The translations under genes were made by a program, and so were the position numbers. Below the pieces are notes generated by a model that searched no databases, had not been told where the DNA came from, and saw only the letters and a program-made list of their open reading frames with translations. A DNA stretch of 64,000 nt from Methylovulum sp. GTDB lineage: Bacteria > Pseudomonadota > Gammaproteobacteria > Methylococcales > Methylomonadaceae. Location: assembly GCF_028687615.1 (NCBI RefSeq), contig NZ_JAQTZU010000005.1, forward strand, positions 1 through 64,000. Reading direction: 5' to 3'. This document shows, piece after piece, positions 1 through 8,827 of this stretch. Position 1 is the stretch's first letter; every line of letters begins with the position of its first letter.

Positions 1-85
1 ACAGGGACATGCCCAGCAGGGCCGTCGCCATCACCGGGCGTTTCTTGATCGGCCCCAGCAGGCCGGGCTTGTGCTTTAGTTTCAT
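1..85 (-). CDS. Partial polysaccharide-export inner-membrane protein (KpsE-like?)
   Basis: Only the first 28 codons lie in the window; the gene runs off the left edge. Its ATG (83-85) overlaps the TGA of the upstream ABC ATPase gene (82-84) in an ATGA junction, so the two are probably translationally coupled. The visible peptide has a basic start (Lys-rich, then PIKKRP) leading into a hydrophobic stretch (VMATALLGMSL). That fits a short cytoplasmic N-terminus followed by a first membrane helix. In capsule export loci the gene beside kpsM-kpsT is often the KpsE/BexC/CtrB-type periplasmic adaptor, which has this layout. The assignment is inferred from context; too little sequence is present to prove it. 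Confidence 0.45.
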   Translation of the reverse strand, partial: MKLKHKPGLLGPIKKRPVMATALLGMSL

Positions 86-744
86 TTCTTGATGCTGTCT
101 TTGTAGGCGCTCAGCGCGTCGTCTAGGGCGTCAAACCAAACCGCCCGTCCTTTGTTTATAAAAATTCCTGAAGTGCAAAATTCTTTTAAAGCACCTTCAC
201 CGTGCGCAGCCATAATCAAGCTGGCTTGGCCGACCATGTTTTTAAACGCATCGGAAGCCTTTTGCCTGAAACTGGCATCACCGGCTGAAGTCGCTTCATC
301 AGAAATATAGACTTCGAATTTAAAGGCCAAGGAAATCCCAAATTGGAGACGTGATTTCATGCCAGGTGAATAAGTCCTTACCGGTTCGTCAAAAAGACTT
401 CCAATTTCAGCAAAATCCTGGATAAAAGCCAGCCGCTCAGGAATATCGTCTTCATGGCCGTGGATACGACAGAGAAATTTAGCATTTTGCCGTCCAGTAA
501 GTGACGGTTGCATATTGGCAGAGCCAATAGGCCAGGACATTCGGCAATGGCGTTCAATACGCCCGCGACTGGGTTGGTCAACCCCCCCAATAATCCGTAA
601 TAAAGTGCTTTTTCCGGCCCCATTGCCACCGACGATGCCAACACTGACATTGCGGGGAATGACAAAAGACACATCTTCCAATACCCATTTGCCTGGCCCG
701 TGGTCTGTTTGATAGCGTTTAGAGATATTTTCAACAATTATCAT
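82..744 (-). CDS. kpsT: Capsule-type polysaccharide ABC transporter ATP-binding protein (KpsT-like)
   Basis: A 220-aa ATPase that would energise export of a polysaccharide across the inner membrane with the KpsM-like permease encoded just upstream. Walker A is GGNGAGKST at about residues 39-47. The signature is the KpsT-type SPGMKSRL in place of the usual LSGGQ, and Walker B is followed by DEATSAGD. The start is set at the ATG at 742-744, because it overlaps the permease stop (741-743) in an ATGA junction and gives the normal family length. The open frame extends 23 codons further upstream, inside the permease gene, and that part is unlikely to be translated. The downstream gene is again joined by ATGA. 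The exported polymer cannot be told from this window. Confidence 0.9.
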   Translation of the reverse strand: MIIVENISKRYQTDHGPGKWVLEDVSFVIPRNVSVGIVGGNGAGKSTLLRIIGGVDQPSRGRIERHCRMSWPIGSANMQPSLTGRQNAKFLCRIHGHEDDIPERLAFIQDFAEIGSLFDEPVRTYSPGMKSRLQFGISLAFKFEVYISDEATSAGDASFRQKASDAFKNMVGQASLIMAAHGEGALKEFCTSGIFINKGRAVWFDALDDALSAYKDSIKK

Positions 745-1544
745 TTGATTAGGATTCTTCGCGCAAAATGAATTTGTAAGGCCAAACCAAAAAAAATGGA
801 AACAAGTGCGCATTGATACAAATACGTCAGATTCGTTCCATTGACCACGTGATAGTAAGATGACACCCCCAAGCGGGCAACTTCCAATCCATGCGCGAGA
901 GGATTGTAAAGCACCCAGCCAAGATAAGGCTGAGGGATACTGTGTAAAGGGAATATGGCCCCCGAGGTAAAATAAATAGGCATCCCTAACAAACCAATGA
1001 CCTTACCAAATTCAGGAACCAATTCAACGGTCACAGAACAAATCATCCCATATCCTAAGCCCATAAGCCAAAGCCCGAAAAATGCCGACAACATCATGCC
1101 GGCATCATCAGGTATCAAGTCAACATTGATCAGAAAGATGGCGCCGGCAGAAGTGATAATTATGACAAGCAACGCTATAAAACCTTCAAGAAAAGCGCGT
1201 GTCAGCAAGGTGTCGATGGGCTTGACTTGCCGATAACCAAACAGGGTCTTGTTGGCACTGATGGCGTTCTGCACTTGTGAGGATGTCCGCTTATAAACCG
1301 AGATGAAGGTTAAACCCACGATCAACCAAGCCAGTACGTCTATGCCGCTGACGACTTTCATACGAATGACCGTGAAAATAACCAGCATGACGGCTACATT
1401 AAGGATCGGTTCGCCGAGCAGCCACACCGCAGCTCCACGCCCAGATGATAATCGGGTTACCGCTTCCCGCAAGAATAGCGCATTCCATACTGACAAGGTG
1501 ACAGCCAGAGGTGTTCTTAAACGCTCATTAGAGGGGGTTGTCAT
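741..1544 (-). CDS. kpsM: Capsule-type polysaccharide ABC transporter permease (KpsM-like)
   Basis: A 267-aa integral membrane protein of the ABC-2 transporter family, matching KpsM/BexB/CtrC in length and pattern. The N-terminal cytoplasmic stretch (LFLREAVTRLSSGRG) is followed by about six hydrophobic helices, including VMLVIFTVI, FIALLVIIITSAGAIFLI and LSAFFGLWLMGLGYGM. The YFTSGAIFPLHSIP region near the C-terminus is typical of the family. It pairs with the KpsT-like ATPase by an ATGA overlap and is the first gene of the visible operon. No strong Shine-Dalgarno sequence is seen before its ATG. The next 1.5 kb upstream is gene-free and repeat-rich, so the promoter must lie there or very close to the start. 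Confidence 0.9.
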   Translation of the reverse strand: MTTPSNERLRTPLAVTLSVWNALFLREAVTRLSSGRGAAVWLLGEPILNVAVMLVIFTVIRMKVVSGIDVLAWLIVGLTFISVYKRTSSQVQNAISANKTLFGYRQVKPIDTLLTRAFLEGFIALLVIIITSAGAIFLINVDLIPDDAGMMLSAFFGLWLMGLGYGMICSVTVELVPEFGKVIGLLGMPIYFTSGAIFPLHSIPQPYLGWVLYNPLAHGLEVARLGVSSYYHVVNGTNLTYLYQCALVSIFFGLALQIHFARRILIK

Positions 1545-1843
1545 AATGGATAGGTTGTTTGGACAAAATTAATTATGGGGGTAAATCTTTTTGATATTGA
1601 AAAACCGGAATCGCCAGATGCTATGGATGCTATGGCTACAAACGGATTCTAACTTGGTGACCGCAGATGGCGAAATATCAATATATAACAAACGGGCGTT
1701 AGTTATTATGTTGGAAATAACGGCTTACTACTTCGGTTACGAGTCTATCACGCCGTGAGCAACGTGATCAATAGCCAGCCCTGCAAACCCAATAGCCCAG
1801 CTCATTTAAAGCCGATCTTATATACCAGCAGCTATCTTTTGAT

Positions 1844-1979
1844 GGTAGTTCCGCAATCGGAATGATAATAGATTTGTCAATAAAATATTGCGATGACTGT
1901 ACGCCTTGAAGTACGGGCATTCGACCCAATAAATCGGTAGGCTTGACTTTTTACAAATCATTCCGATTGCAGGACTACC
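1844..1979. mobile_element. MITE family 1, copy A (136 bp, 8-bp target duplication)
   Basis: A 136-bp element with terminal inverted repeats of about 23 bp (one end GGTAGTTCCGCAATCGGAAT, the other the complement of GGTAGTCCTGCAATCGGAAT). It is flanked by a perfect 8-bp direct repeat, CTTTTGAT, at 1836-1843 and 1980-1987, which is the expected footprint of transposition. A second copy of exactly the same length lies at 41252-41387 in the opposite orientation. It is too small to encode a transposase and must have moved in trans. The two copies differ at only a few positions, so activity was probably recent. Confidence 0.9.
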
Positions 1980-2411
1980 CTTTTGATAACATGACAAAAA
2001 TAATGTCGCAGGAGTTATTCCACATAAATCCCAATTCTTGTTTAGGGTTCGGTAAAAAACAACTTTCCGATTTGAATTAGGATACAGGAAGCCAGTAGGG
2101 GCGAATCCATTCGCCCTAGGGATTAAAATCACCCCTACAAAATGTACCCGTCAAAATTTAAGGAAGCTATTTTTAGCCAAATCCTTATCAAGATGTTGCG
2201 TTTATGATTGTTATTTCTGGTTAATGGTACTGTTTAAAATTAATTTTGTTTGTGAAAAATTACCCAAATTTTAAATACGCCAAAATCTTTAGGAACGGAC
2301 AAATATCGCTAGCGGTTAAATTCGGGCTGTTTTTTAAACAAATTCAACTTACAAGGATGGGAAAAAGATTGTTAATCCGCCCCTACCTAGAAGGTCACTG
2401 CCAATAAGTTA

Positions 2412-2554
2412 AGAACGTGTTTTAAAAGCTGCTACACGGTTCGATTGCTGCGTTGCGCGGTGCTCGAAATCCTCATGTACTCCAGTACACTCCGATTTCT
2501 CCGCTCCGTGCGCCTTGCACTCGAACCGCTCGCTACGCTTTTAAAACACGTTCT
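2412..2554. repeat. Imperfect palindromic interspersed element (143 bp)
   Basis: The ends are AGAACGTGTTTTAAAAGC and its complement GCTTTTAAAACACGTTCT, a perfect 18-bp inverted pair. Inward, similarity continues imperfectly: CGGTTCGATTGC is mirrored by GCACTCGAACCG. The centre is another near palindrome, GAAATC...TACTCCAGTACA...GATTTC. The whole unit could fold into one long cruciform or hairpin. No second copy occurs in this window, and no coding potential is seen. Confidence 0.7.
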
Positions 2555-3094
2555 AAGAAAAACTTCTAACAATTATAGTGTTATAAATAATTGATTGAGC
2601 CTGGATAGTAGGATGTGCTGTATCCGGGCATAAAAGGTACGAAGCGCATCTATCGAGTTTTCCCGCGATGGACGCCCCTCCTGTCATCGGCACATCCTAT
2701 AGCTATCTCATTGAAATATAATGAGAAAACATTAACTTAATGGCAGTGGCCTAGAAGATGGCAATTGACTATTATCCATCATCTGGACACATAGAATTAA
2801 CATATCTTTTTCTTTATGCGTCGACCCAATAATTTATAATTTTTTAGTGCTAATCGTATTTTTTGCAAGATTTAACCTAATCGTGCAAAAGCATTGCAAA
2901 TTTTGTATAGTTATAACTGTTTGACGTTGACAAGTTGTTAATATTATTTAAAATCGAGTTCAGCCTCAAACATCCGTTCCTAATGTCATTTATGGTATAT
3001 TGATTTTGCCAAATCTTTAGGAGCCGCAAAATCCACTGCATAATCAGCACCCCCCCATCCCAAAAGCTAAAACGCACCCACCTCCGTTTCAGGA

Positions 3095-3111
3095 TTAGAA
3101 ACACATAAAAT
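3095..3111 (+). promoter_or_regulatory. Shared 17-bp motif upstream of the first chemosensory gene
   Basis: TTAGAAACACATAAAAT lies just before the start of the first response-regulator gene. A copy with one difference (TTAGAAACACACAAAAT, about 8731-8747) lies upstream of the receptor gene of the same cluster. Two near-identical 17-mers before two genes of one system may be a common operator or promoter element, or chance in AT-rich DNA. No known binding-site consensus was recognised. Confidence 0.3.
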
Positions 3112-3115
3112 CGCA

Positions 3116-4036
3116 ATGGTTGACTCTATGATGGCACAAAATATTTCACCCTCTGAAAATAAAGAAAAACATGACGATCAGCAACTTCGGGTGGTCATTT
3201 TAGGATTTGAATCCGCAGATGAAGAAAGGCTTATCCGTACATTTCAATGTGACCGGACTGAAGGGCGAAGATACTTCCCTAGCAAATCTTTAGAAGAAAA
3301 AAGCAACGGCATTGTTATTGTCAATTATGACAACCCCTTAGCCCTACGGGAAAAAGATGCGATTCTGGAAGCCTATCCTCAATCCCAAGTGATGGCGGTA
3401 AGCCGTGGCCCCCTGAAGGAAGCGCCTGCCCATCACCTACGCGGAATGTTAATTGCCGCCAGAGTGTTTAGTGTGCTCGACAAAGTGCCAGTAGAGCCCT
3501 CTTGTGGCGACACCTTAGCCCCACAACCAATAATTGCCGGCACGCCATTGCAAGTGGTTGCCATAAAGCCACTGGCATCCACACCAACGGCCCCTATCGA
3601 AAAGCCAGTAGCACCAGTCATTTCAACATCGCCCAACAACGCTGGCTTCCGTGCCTTAGTGGTGGATGACAGCCTTGCCATCCAAAAGTCTTTGGAACTT
3701 AATCTTGCCACCTTGCCGCAAATCCAAGGCATTGATTTTGCCAATAACGGCGAAATTGCCATAGAGAAAGCTGAAGCCCAACAATATGACCTCATTTTCT
3801 TGGATATTATGATGCCGGGCATTGACGGTTACGAAACCTGTGGTCTTTTACGAAAAAAACCGGAGTACAAAAAAACGCCCATTATTATGGTGTCAGGAAA
3901 AAACTCACCTTTGGACGAGGTTAAAGGCGTGGTAGCCGGCTGTACGACTTATTTGACAAAACCGATACAGCCGGAGGCGTTTCAAAAACTCGGCACCAGG
4001 TTGATTTCTTGGCTAGAAAAGCAAAAAAAACCGTAA
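3116..4036 (+). CDS. Two-domain response regulator of a Pil-Chp-like system
   Basis: 306 aa. The C-terminal half (about residues 175-300) is a complete CheY-like receiver: acidic pair VVDDS, phospho-acceptor Asp230 in FLDIMMPGIDG, Ser in MVSGK, and conserved Lys in TKP. The N-terminal half (about 20-125) has a hydrophobic beta/alpha rhythm (LRVVILGFES, GIVIVNYDN, QVMAVSR) but no acidic pocket, so it may be a degenerate receiver. A Pro/Ala-rich linker joins the halves. It is the first gene of a run of response regulator, response regulator, CheW, CheA and receptor, and probably plays the PilG role in signalling to a surface motor. The start is uncertain: ATGs at 3116, 3128 and 3131 all lack a strong ribosome-binding site. 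Confidence 0.8.
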   Translation: MVDSMMAQNISPSENKEKHDDQQLRVVILGFESADEERLIRTFQCDRTEGRRYFPSKSLEEKSNGIVIVNYDNPLALREKDAILEAYPQSQVMAVSRGPLKEAPAHHLRGMLIAARVFSVLDKVPVEPSCGDTLAPQPIIAGTPLQVVAIKPLASTPTAPIEKPVAPVISTSPNNAGFRALVVDDSLAIQKSLELNLATLPQIQGIDFANNGEIAIEKAEAQQYDLIFLDIMMPGIDGYETCGLLRKKPEYKKTPIIMVSGKNSPLDEVKGVVAGCTTYLTKPIQPEAFQKLGTRLISWLEKQKKP

Positions 4037-4109
4037 CCATCATCTTGTCTTGCTGAGGCAACGGTTTCGGCAATCTTTAAATTCCAACCTAATTTAGGTA
4101 AAGCCCCCC

Positions 4110-4472
4110 ATGCCCATACAAAAAATTTTAATCTGTGACGATTCCCAAACCGATTTAATGAACCTGAGAAACTCGTTAGCAGACGCCAATTGCCTGTTTA
4201 TTACGGCAAGTAATGGTGATGAAGCGGTTAAAAAGGCAAAATCTGAACAACCTGATGTCATTTTTTTGGACATTGTCATGCCAGGTATGGATGGTTATGC
4301 CGCTTGCCGCACCTTGCGGGATGACCCTGAAACCAAGCACATCCCTGTTATTTTCGTCAGCAGTAAAAGCCAAAAAGCGGATCGTGTTTGGGCGCAAATG
4401 CAGGGGGCAAAAGATTTAATCGCTAAACCATATAATGCAAAAGAAATTGCCGATAAATTAGCCAATCTCTAA
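4110..4472 (+). CDS. pilH: Single-domain CheY-like response regulator (PilH-like)
   Basis: A 120-aa stand-alone receiver with no output domain. The acidic pair is in ICDDSQ, the phospho-acceptor is Asp54 in FLDIVMPGMDG, and the switch and Lys residues lie in FVSSK and AKPY. It sits 73 bp after the two-domain regulator and 39 bp before the CheW-like gene, the same relative place as PilH in pilG-pilH-pilI clusters. PilH-type regulators act as a second phosphate acceptor or sink for the shared kinase, opposing PilG. Naming it PilH rather than a generic CheY rests on gene order and sequence type together. Confidence 0.82.
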   Translation: MPIQKILICDDSQTDLMNLRNSLADANCLFITASNGDEAVKKAKSEQPDVIFLDIVMPGMDGYAACRTLRDDPETKHIPVIFVSSKSQKADRVWAQMQGAKDLIAKPYNAKEIADKLANL

Positions 4473-4511
4473 GTAATTATTTTATATACCTTAATTTTGG
4501 AGCATCACTCA

Positions 4512-5039
4512 ATGGAAATAGCAGGGTTTAAGATGTCCGGCCTAGTCGACACTGGATTTCCGTTAGTGCCGCAAGCAGAAACCCAAATAGAAAGCGTTTT
4601 TGGCATTCGCATCGGAAGCCTGGGCTTTTTAATATCTACGGCGGTTTATTGTGAAGTGCTCGATAAAGTTCAAGTCAGCGCGATGCCTAATGTGCATCCT
4701 TGGATAAGCGGGTTATTAAATTTGCGCGGCAATTTGGTGCCGGTTTTCGATTTGCACAGGGTATTGGAAGAAAAAGCGGCTGATCCCAAAAAACGCCGTC
4801 TATTTGCCATTGACCGTGGCGATAAAGCGGCTGCACTGTGGATAGATAGTTTTCCTGAGATCAAAAACAGCGCGTCCTTGCTGCCTCTTGAAGAGCTTCC
4901 CTTGCTAGCGCCTATTTTGCAAGCATTTGTCACCGGTGCTTATGAACAAGACGGGCAAGTTTGGCTTAAGCCCCAGTTTGAAGATTTTTTTAAAGTGCTA
5001 GGGCATCACCAGCATAAAACAGAGGAAACGGTGACATGA
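4512..5039 (+). CDS. pilI: CheW-like coupling protein (PilI-like)
   Basis: 175 aa, essentially one CheW domain. Recognisable features are the GIRIGSLGFLIS strand region, then WISGLLNLRGNLVPVFDLH, the classic CheW docking segment around the receptor/kinase interface. CheW proteins link receptors to the histidine kinase in the membrane-proximal array. The start is set at the ATG at 4512 because GGAG (4499-4502) lies 9 nt upstream; an in-frame TTG at 4497 would place the Shine-Dalgarno inside the gene. The stop overlaps the start of the kinase gene (ATGA at 5036-5039), so CheW and CheA are translationally coupled. Confidence 0.87.
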   Translation: MEIAGFKMSGLVDTGFPLVPQAETQIESVFGIRIGSLGFLISTAVYCEVLDKVQVSAMPNVHPWISGLLNLRGNLVPVFDLHRVLEEKAADPKKRRLFAIDRGDKAAALWIDSFPEIKNSASLLPLEELPLLAPILQAFVTGAYEQDGQVWLKPQFEDFFKVLGHHQHKTEETVT

Positions 5040-8000
5040 CAGAAATAGCCCAGATCACGCCGGAATCAAAAAAAGATGGGGATCCTGCCTCTGTTCTTGG
5101 GCAGCTTGCCGACTTGTCGGCGCAGGAAGGCTATTATGGGCTACAGGATGCCAACCTGGTGCTCGTCGATGTGATAAGCGGGCTTCCGGCAGCAACGGAT
5201 TTAAACTCATTGCTTACCGCTTGGACTTTACTGGCGGAACAATATCTGGCCCAACCGACAACCCAATCGGCAAAAGCAATAATCGCTTATCTTCGTCGTC
5301 CAGAATTGGGCATCCCGATGGAAGACGAAGAATTTGCCATGCTCGAACAACAGCTTTGTTTTGACGCAAATGCTCCCGATGCGGAAGAAACAGCCGCCGA
5401 AATCCAACCAGATCCGCAAGCTACCGAAACACCCTCCATCCTGGATACTTCCAGCATCGCACTAACCCGGCAATCTTTGGATGCACACATCGCCAACATG
5501 GAAATGCTTGCCGATCAAGCCGCTGCTGATGGGTTTTATGGTCTCCAGGATGCCAATCTTTTATTGGCAGAAGCCCTGCGGGAAACAGACCTGGAAGCCG
5601 TCGGCGCAGATGTGGTGTCCATGCTTGCCTATTGGTCCGAACTGAACAAGCTTTACAACAAGCAGCCCAACGAAGCCATAAATGCGATCATTGCTTTCCT
5701 TCGCCAACCCACATTGAATATCCCTATGGGCGAGGATGAATTTGCCTTGTTGGAAGAGCAAATGACTATCGCCGCCGATGGTAACGGGCCTGATCAAGCC
5801 GCCAACGAAAACCGGGATGATTTGCCATCGGCCTTTATCCCAAGCCGTGCCGATGACGACACTTTTTCAGAAGCTTTTTCAGAAGATTTTTCAGAAGCTT
5901 TGTCACCCGTGACGCAGGAACTGGTCGGCTTATTGCTGCTGGAAACCCGGCAAGTCTGTTCCTGCCTAGAAAATATAACCATCGGCAACAGCAGCTCGGT
6001 GTTGGAGAGCTTGCAGCAAACCTCAGAGGAACTGGAACGTTTCGCCAATGCCGCCAAGACAGCGGGATTTACCGGGCTAGGGCAAATTTGCCTCCATATC
6101 AATCAAAACTTGCATCGTTTTCTTAAACAAATCGATTTGTTCACCGCCGAAAATTTAGAATTGTTGCTGGAATGGCTTGCTCAAGTCCAAGACTATTTAC
6201 CGTCATTCAATGACCGTAGTGCGGCGCAACTGATCGTCAGTGGCTTGGCTGATGAGCAATGGCCCGTGCCAATGGCACTCGAAGAATTGTCGGGCATCCT
6301 GATGCAAATTCGCGCGGAAAGTTCTTCCGTAGAGGATCAATCCGAAGCTGAACGTGAGCAAGCGGCGCGTAGCGGTACCGCAACCGATGAAGATGTGTCG
6401 CTCGCCTTGCCAGGCGATGTCAATCAGGAACTATTGGAAATTTTACTGCAAGAATTGCCAATACAGACCCAGCAATTCTCCGAAGCCGTGCAACGTATGC
6501 AAACTGGCAGCAGCGAGGCTCTGGAAATTGCCCAGCGGGTCGCCCATACCCTCAAAGGTTCGGCAAACACCGTTGGCATTAAAGGCATTGCCGTATTGAC
6601 GCACAATTTGGAAGATATTTTGACCGTCTGCGCCAATGGGCAAAAATTGCCAGGACGTACCTTGAGCAACGCCTTGGTCAATGCCGCAGATTGTTTGGAA
6701 GCCATGAGCGAGGCCCTCATGGGCTTTAGTCCGCCGCCTGATGACGCCAAGGCGGTATTGCAGGAAATCCTCGATTGGGCCAACCGGATTGATAAGGATG
6801 GCATACCGGATTCCGACACAGAAGGAAACGAAATAACAGCCACCATTGATTCCGGTGCTGGGCTTGAGTCGGTCGAAAAACCCGTTCCGGCAGCCGCCCC
6901 AATCACCATGATGCGGGTTCCTGCCAATCAAATTGAAAACTTGTTCAGGCTTTCAGGCGAAAACATCATCCTTAACAGCCAGGCGAACGAAACCCTGCGC
7001 CGCATGAAAAAGCAGTTACAGACCATACAGTTACAATTCTCGCACTTACAACAATTGAGTGCTGAATTGGAACAATTGGTTGATCTTAAGGATTTGTCCG
7101 GCCAGGCCGTAACGTCAACAGGCCCGGATTTTGATGCCTTGGAAATGGATCAGTATAACGAACTGCATACCGCCAGCCGCCGTTTGATCGAAGCGGCGGT
7201 CGATGCCCGGGAGATGAGCCTTGATGTCCAAAAAGAACTGGAACAAATGGACGAGGTTCTGGATTATCAGCAACGCTTGATGCTTGAAACCCAAGAATCC
7301 ATCATGAAGACCCGCTTGGTCTCGGTGGCGACCATCAGCCCGCGTTTGCAGCGGGCGTTACGGCAAACTTGCCGACTGACCGGCAAGCAAAGCGATTTGA
7401 GCCTATCCGGTGAAGAGCTGTTGATTGACAGCGATATGCTACATTCTATGGTTGATCCGCTGATGCACTTGTTGCGTAATGCCGTCGACCACGGCATTGA
7501 AAACGAAGCGGACCGCCTACAACTCGGCAAAGCTGCTCAGGGCCACATATCCATCCGCTTTGAGCGGGAAGGCAATAATATCTTGGTGAGCTGCCAAGAC
7601 GATGGCCAGGGCCTGGATTTCAACGCCATCCGTGCCGCCGCCGAAAGGCGCGGTGTGCTGGCACCCGATCAAGAAGCCTCAGAAGATGACTTAAAGCGTT
7701 TTATCCTGCGCCCCAATTTTTCCACCCGCACCCAATCTACCCAGACCTCAGGACGCGGAGTCGGTATGGATGTCGTGTATTTCCAGGTTGTAAACCTTGG
7801 CGGGACGCTCGGCTTGCATTCCCGTAGAGGCCAGGGCTTGACCGTTGAACTGCGGATGCCTTTGCCATTAAGCCGGTCACACGCACTCTTGGCGAATGCC
7901 GGCCCGTATCGGGTGGCAATTGCCAGCAAAGGCATCAAGCAAGTTTTATATTCTGGACCCGATGACTTTGCCACCAGCGATGGACAAGCCATGCTCCGCC

Positions 8001-8710
8001 TGGAAGATAAGGCTTATCCGGTACTATCGCTGAACACGCTGTTGCATGTCCCGCAAAATCCCCGGCAAATGCACACGAATGGTGTTGTCCTGCTGGTGCA
8101 AAACGGTGATGACATCACGGCTGTCTTGCTGGATAGCGTTACTGACAGCCTGGATATCGTCATAAAAAACTTTGGCTATTACCTCAAGAAAATACCAGGT
8201 TACCTGGGCGCGGCAATTATGGGCGATGGTCTAGTCGCTCCCGTGTTGGACGTACCTGAACTGCTCAGGACTTCCGTTGCGGCTTGGAATTTGGACACGA
8301 TTGAAGCCATCGAAATAGAGGAGCCAAAATCGCTGTTGCCAACTATCCTGCTAGTGGATGATTCCCTCAGCCAGCGTCGCGCCCTTGAGCAACTGCTGGA
8401 AGACGCGGGCTTCAACACCATCTCGGCGCGTGACGGTATCGAAGCCGTCAACCTGCTGCAACAGATCAAACCGGATTTGGTGCTCACCGATTTGGAAATG
8501 CCCAGAATGAACGGCATAGAACTCACCGCGCATATCCGCTCGAAAGCCGCGATAAAAACCTTGCCGGTCATCATGATCACGTCACGGACCACGCAAAAAC
8601 ACCGCATGATGGCTGAAGGTGCCGGGATCAATTTTTATCTCGTCAAACCGGTACGGGAAGACGAGCTGCTCGCGAAGATGCAAATGTTGATGGAAGCAAG
8701 CGTATCGTAG
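5036..8710 (+). CDS. chpA: Hybrid CheA/ChpA-type histidine kinase with C-terminal receiver
   Basis: 1224 aa. The N-terminus carries about three related helical repeats of about 100 aa: residues about 25-115 and 155-250 share G(Y/F)YGLQDANL and IPM-(E/D)EF-LLEQ patterns, and a weaker copy lies at about 340-425. They have no phosphorylatable His. A true HPt domain follows with His504 in AHTLKGSA, then the dimerisation helices and a CheA-type ATPase (LLRNAVDHGIE, DDGQGLD, SGRGVGMDVV). A CheW-like domain and a C-terminal receiver with acceptor Asp1152 (LTDLEMP) complete it. Pseudomonas ChpA has the same plan with more HPt-like units. It would phosphorylate the two upstream regulators. No cheR or cheB gene is present in the cluster. 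Confidence 0.9.
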   Translation: MTEIAQITPESKKDGDPASVLGQLADLSAQEGYYGLQDANLVLVDVISGLPAATDLNSLLTAWTLLAEQYLAQPTTQSAKAIIAYLRRPELGIPMEDEEFAMLEQQLCFDANAPDAEETAAEIQPDPQATETPSILDTSSIALTRQSLDAHIANMEMLADQAAADGFYGLQDANLLLAEALRETDLEAVGADVVSMLAYWSELNKLYNKQPNEAINAIIAFLRQPTLNIPMGEDEFALLEEQMTIAADGNGPDQAANENRDDLPSAFIPSRADDDTFSEAFSEDFSEALSPVTQELVGLLLLETRQVCSCLENITIGNSSSVLESLQQTSEELERFANAAKTAGFTGLGQICLHINQNLHRFLKQIDLFTAENLELLLEWLAQVQDYLPSFNDRSAAQLIVSGLADEQWPVPMALEELSGILMQIRAESSSVEDQSEAEREQAARSGTATDEDVSLALPGDVNQELLEILLQELPIQTQQFSEAVQRMQTGSSEALEIAQRVAHTLKGSANTVGIKGIAVLTHNLEDILTVCANGQKLPGRTLSNALVNAADCLEAMSEALMGFSPPPDDAKAVLQEILDWANRIDKDGIPDSDTEGNEITATIDSGAGLESVEKPVPAAAPITMMRVPANQIENLFRLSGENIILNSQANETLRRMKKQLQTIQLQFSHLQQLSAELEQLVDLKDLSGQAVTSTGPDFDALEMDQYNELHTASRRLIEAAVDAREMSLDVQKELEQMDEVLDYQQRLMLETQESIMKTRLVSVATISPRLQRALRQTCRLTGKQSDLSLSGEELLIDSDMLHSMVDPLMHLLRNAVDHGIENEADRLQLGKAAQGHISIRFEREGNNILVSCQDDGQGLDFNAIRAAAERRGVLAPDQEASEDDLKRFILRPNFSTRTQSTQTSGRGVGMDVVYFQVVNLGGTLGLHSRRGQGLTVELRMPLPLSRSHALLANAGPYRVAIASKGIKQVLYSGPDDFATSDGQAMLRLEDKAYPVLSLNTLLHVPQNPRQMHTNGVVLLVQNGDDITAVLLDSVTDSLDIVIKNFGYYLKKIPGYLGAAIMGDGLVAPVLDVPELLRTSVAAWNLDTIEAIEIEEPKSLLPTILLVDDSLSQRRALEQLLEDAGFNTISARDGIEAVNLLQQIKPDLVLTDLEMPRMNGIELTAHIRSKAAIKTLPVIMITSRTTQKHRMMAEGAGINFYLVKPVREDELLAKMQMLMEASVS

Positions 8711-8758
8711 CAAGCGCACTGGCATCCAATTTAGAAACACACAAAATTTTAGCCCATG

Positions 8759-8780
8759 ATTTCGGAGCTAAATCCGAAAT
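8759..8780 (+). other. Hairpin in the chpA-receptor intergenic gap
   Basis: ATTTCGGA (8759-8766) and TCCGAAAT (8773-8780) form a perfect 8-bp stem with a 6-nt loop, between the kinase stop and the receptor start. No T-run follows, so it is not a standard terminator. It could be a processing, stability or protein-binding site. It lies just after the second copy of the 17-bp motif TTAGAAACACACAAAAT. Confidence 0.45.
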
Positions 8781-8827
8781 TGGCTTGCAGATGATCTTTG
8801 ATGATCTTTAATTAAGGGAAACATAAA

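Larger units (their letters stand above)
1545..3115. other. Gene-free, repeat-rich intergenic region
   Basis: About 1.57 kb between the divergently oriented capsule-export and chemosensory operons. No open frame here looks like a protein. The 104-codon minus frame at 1818-2132 is mostly made from a MITE that recurs at 41252-41387. Other contents are a short imperfect hairpin at 2096-2118 (TAGGGGCGAAT against ATTCGCCCTA), an imperfect palindromic element at 2412-2554, and a repeat with 12-bp inverted ends (TAGGATGTGCTG / CGGCACATCCTA) at about 2611-2697. A segment at about 2164-2190 (GGAAGCTATTTTTAGCCAAA) recurs nearly unchanged, inverted, at about 22398-22424. The AT-rich 3' part (2700-3115) probably holds the promoter of the chemosensory operon. 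Confidence 0.7.

Noticed and set aside
1818-2132. A 104-codon minus-strand frame and a related plus-strand frame at 41192-41398 that look like homologous proteins
   Set aside because: The shared part is the MITE itself read as protein; the rest of each frame differs, and neither has a start signal.
2430-2540. tRNA-like sequences (GGTTCGATTGC, GGTTCGAGTGC) in the palindromic element
   Set aside because: They are the two arms of a palindrome and lack acceptor and anticodon stems.
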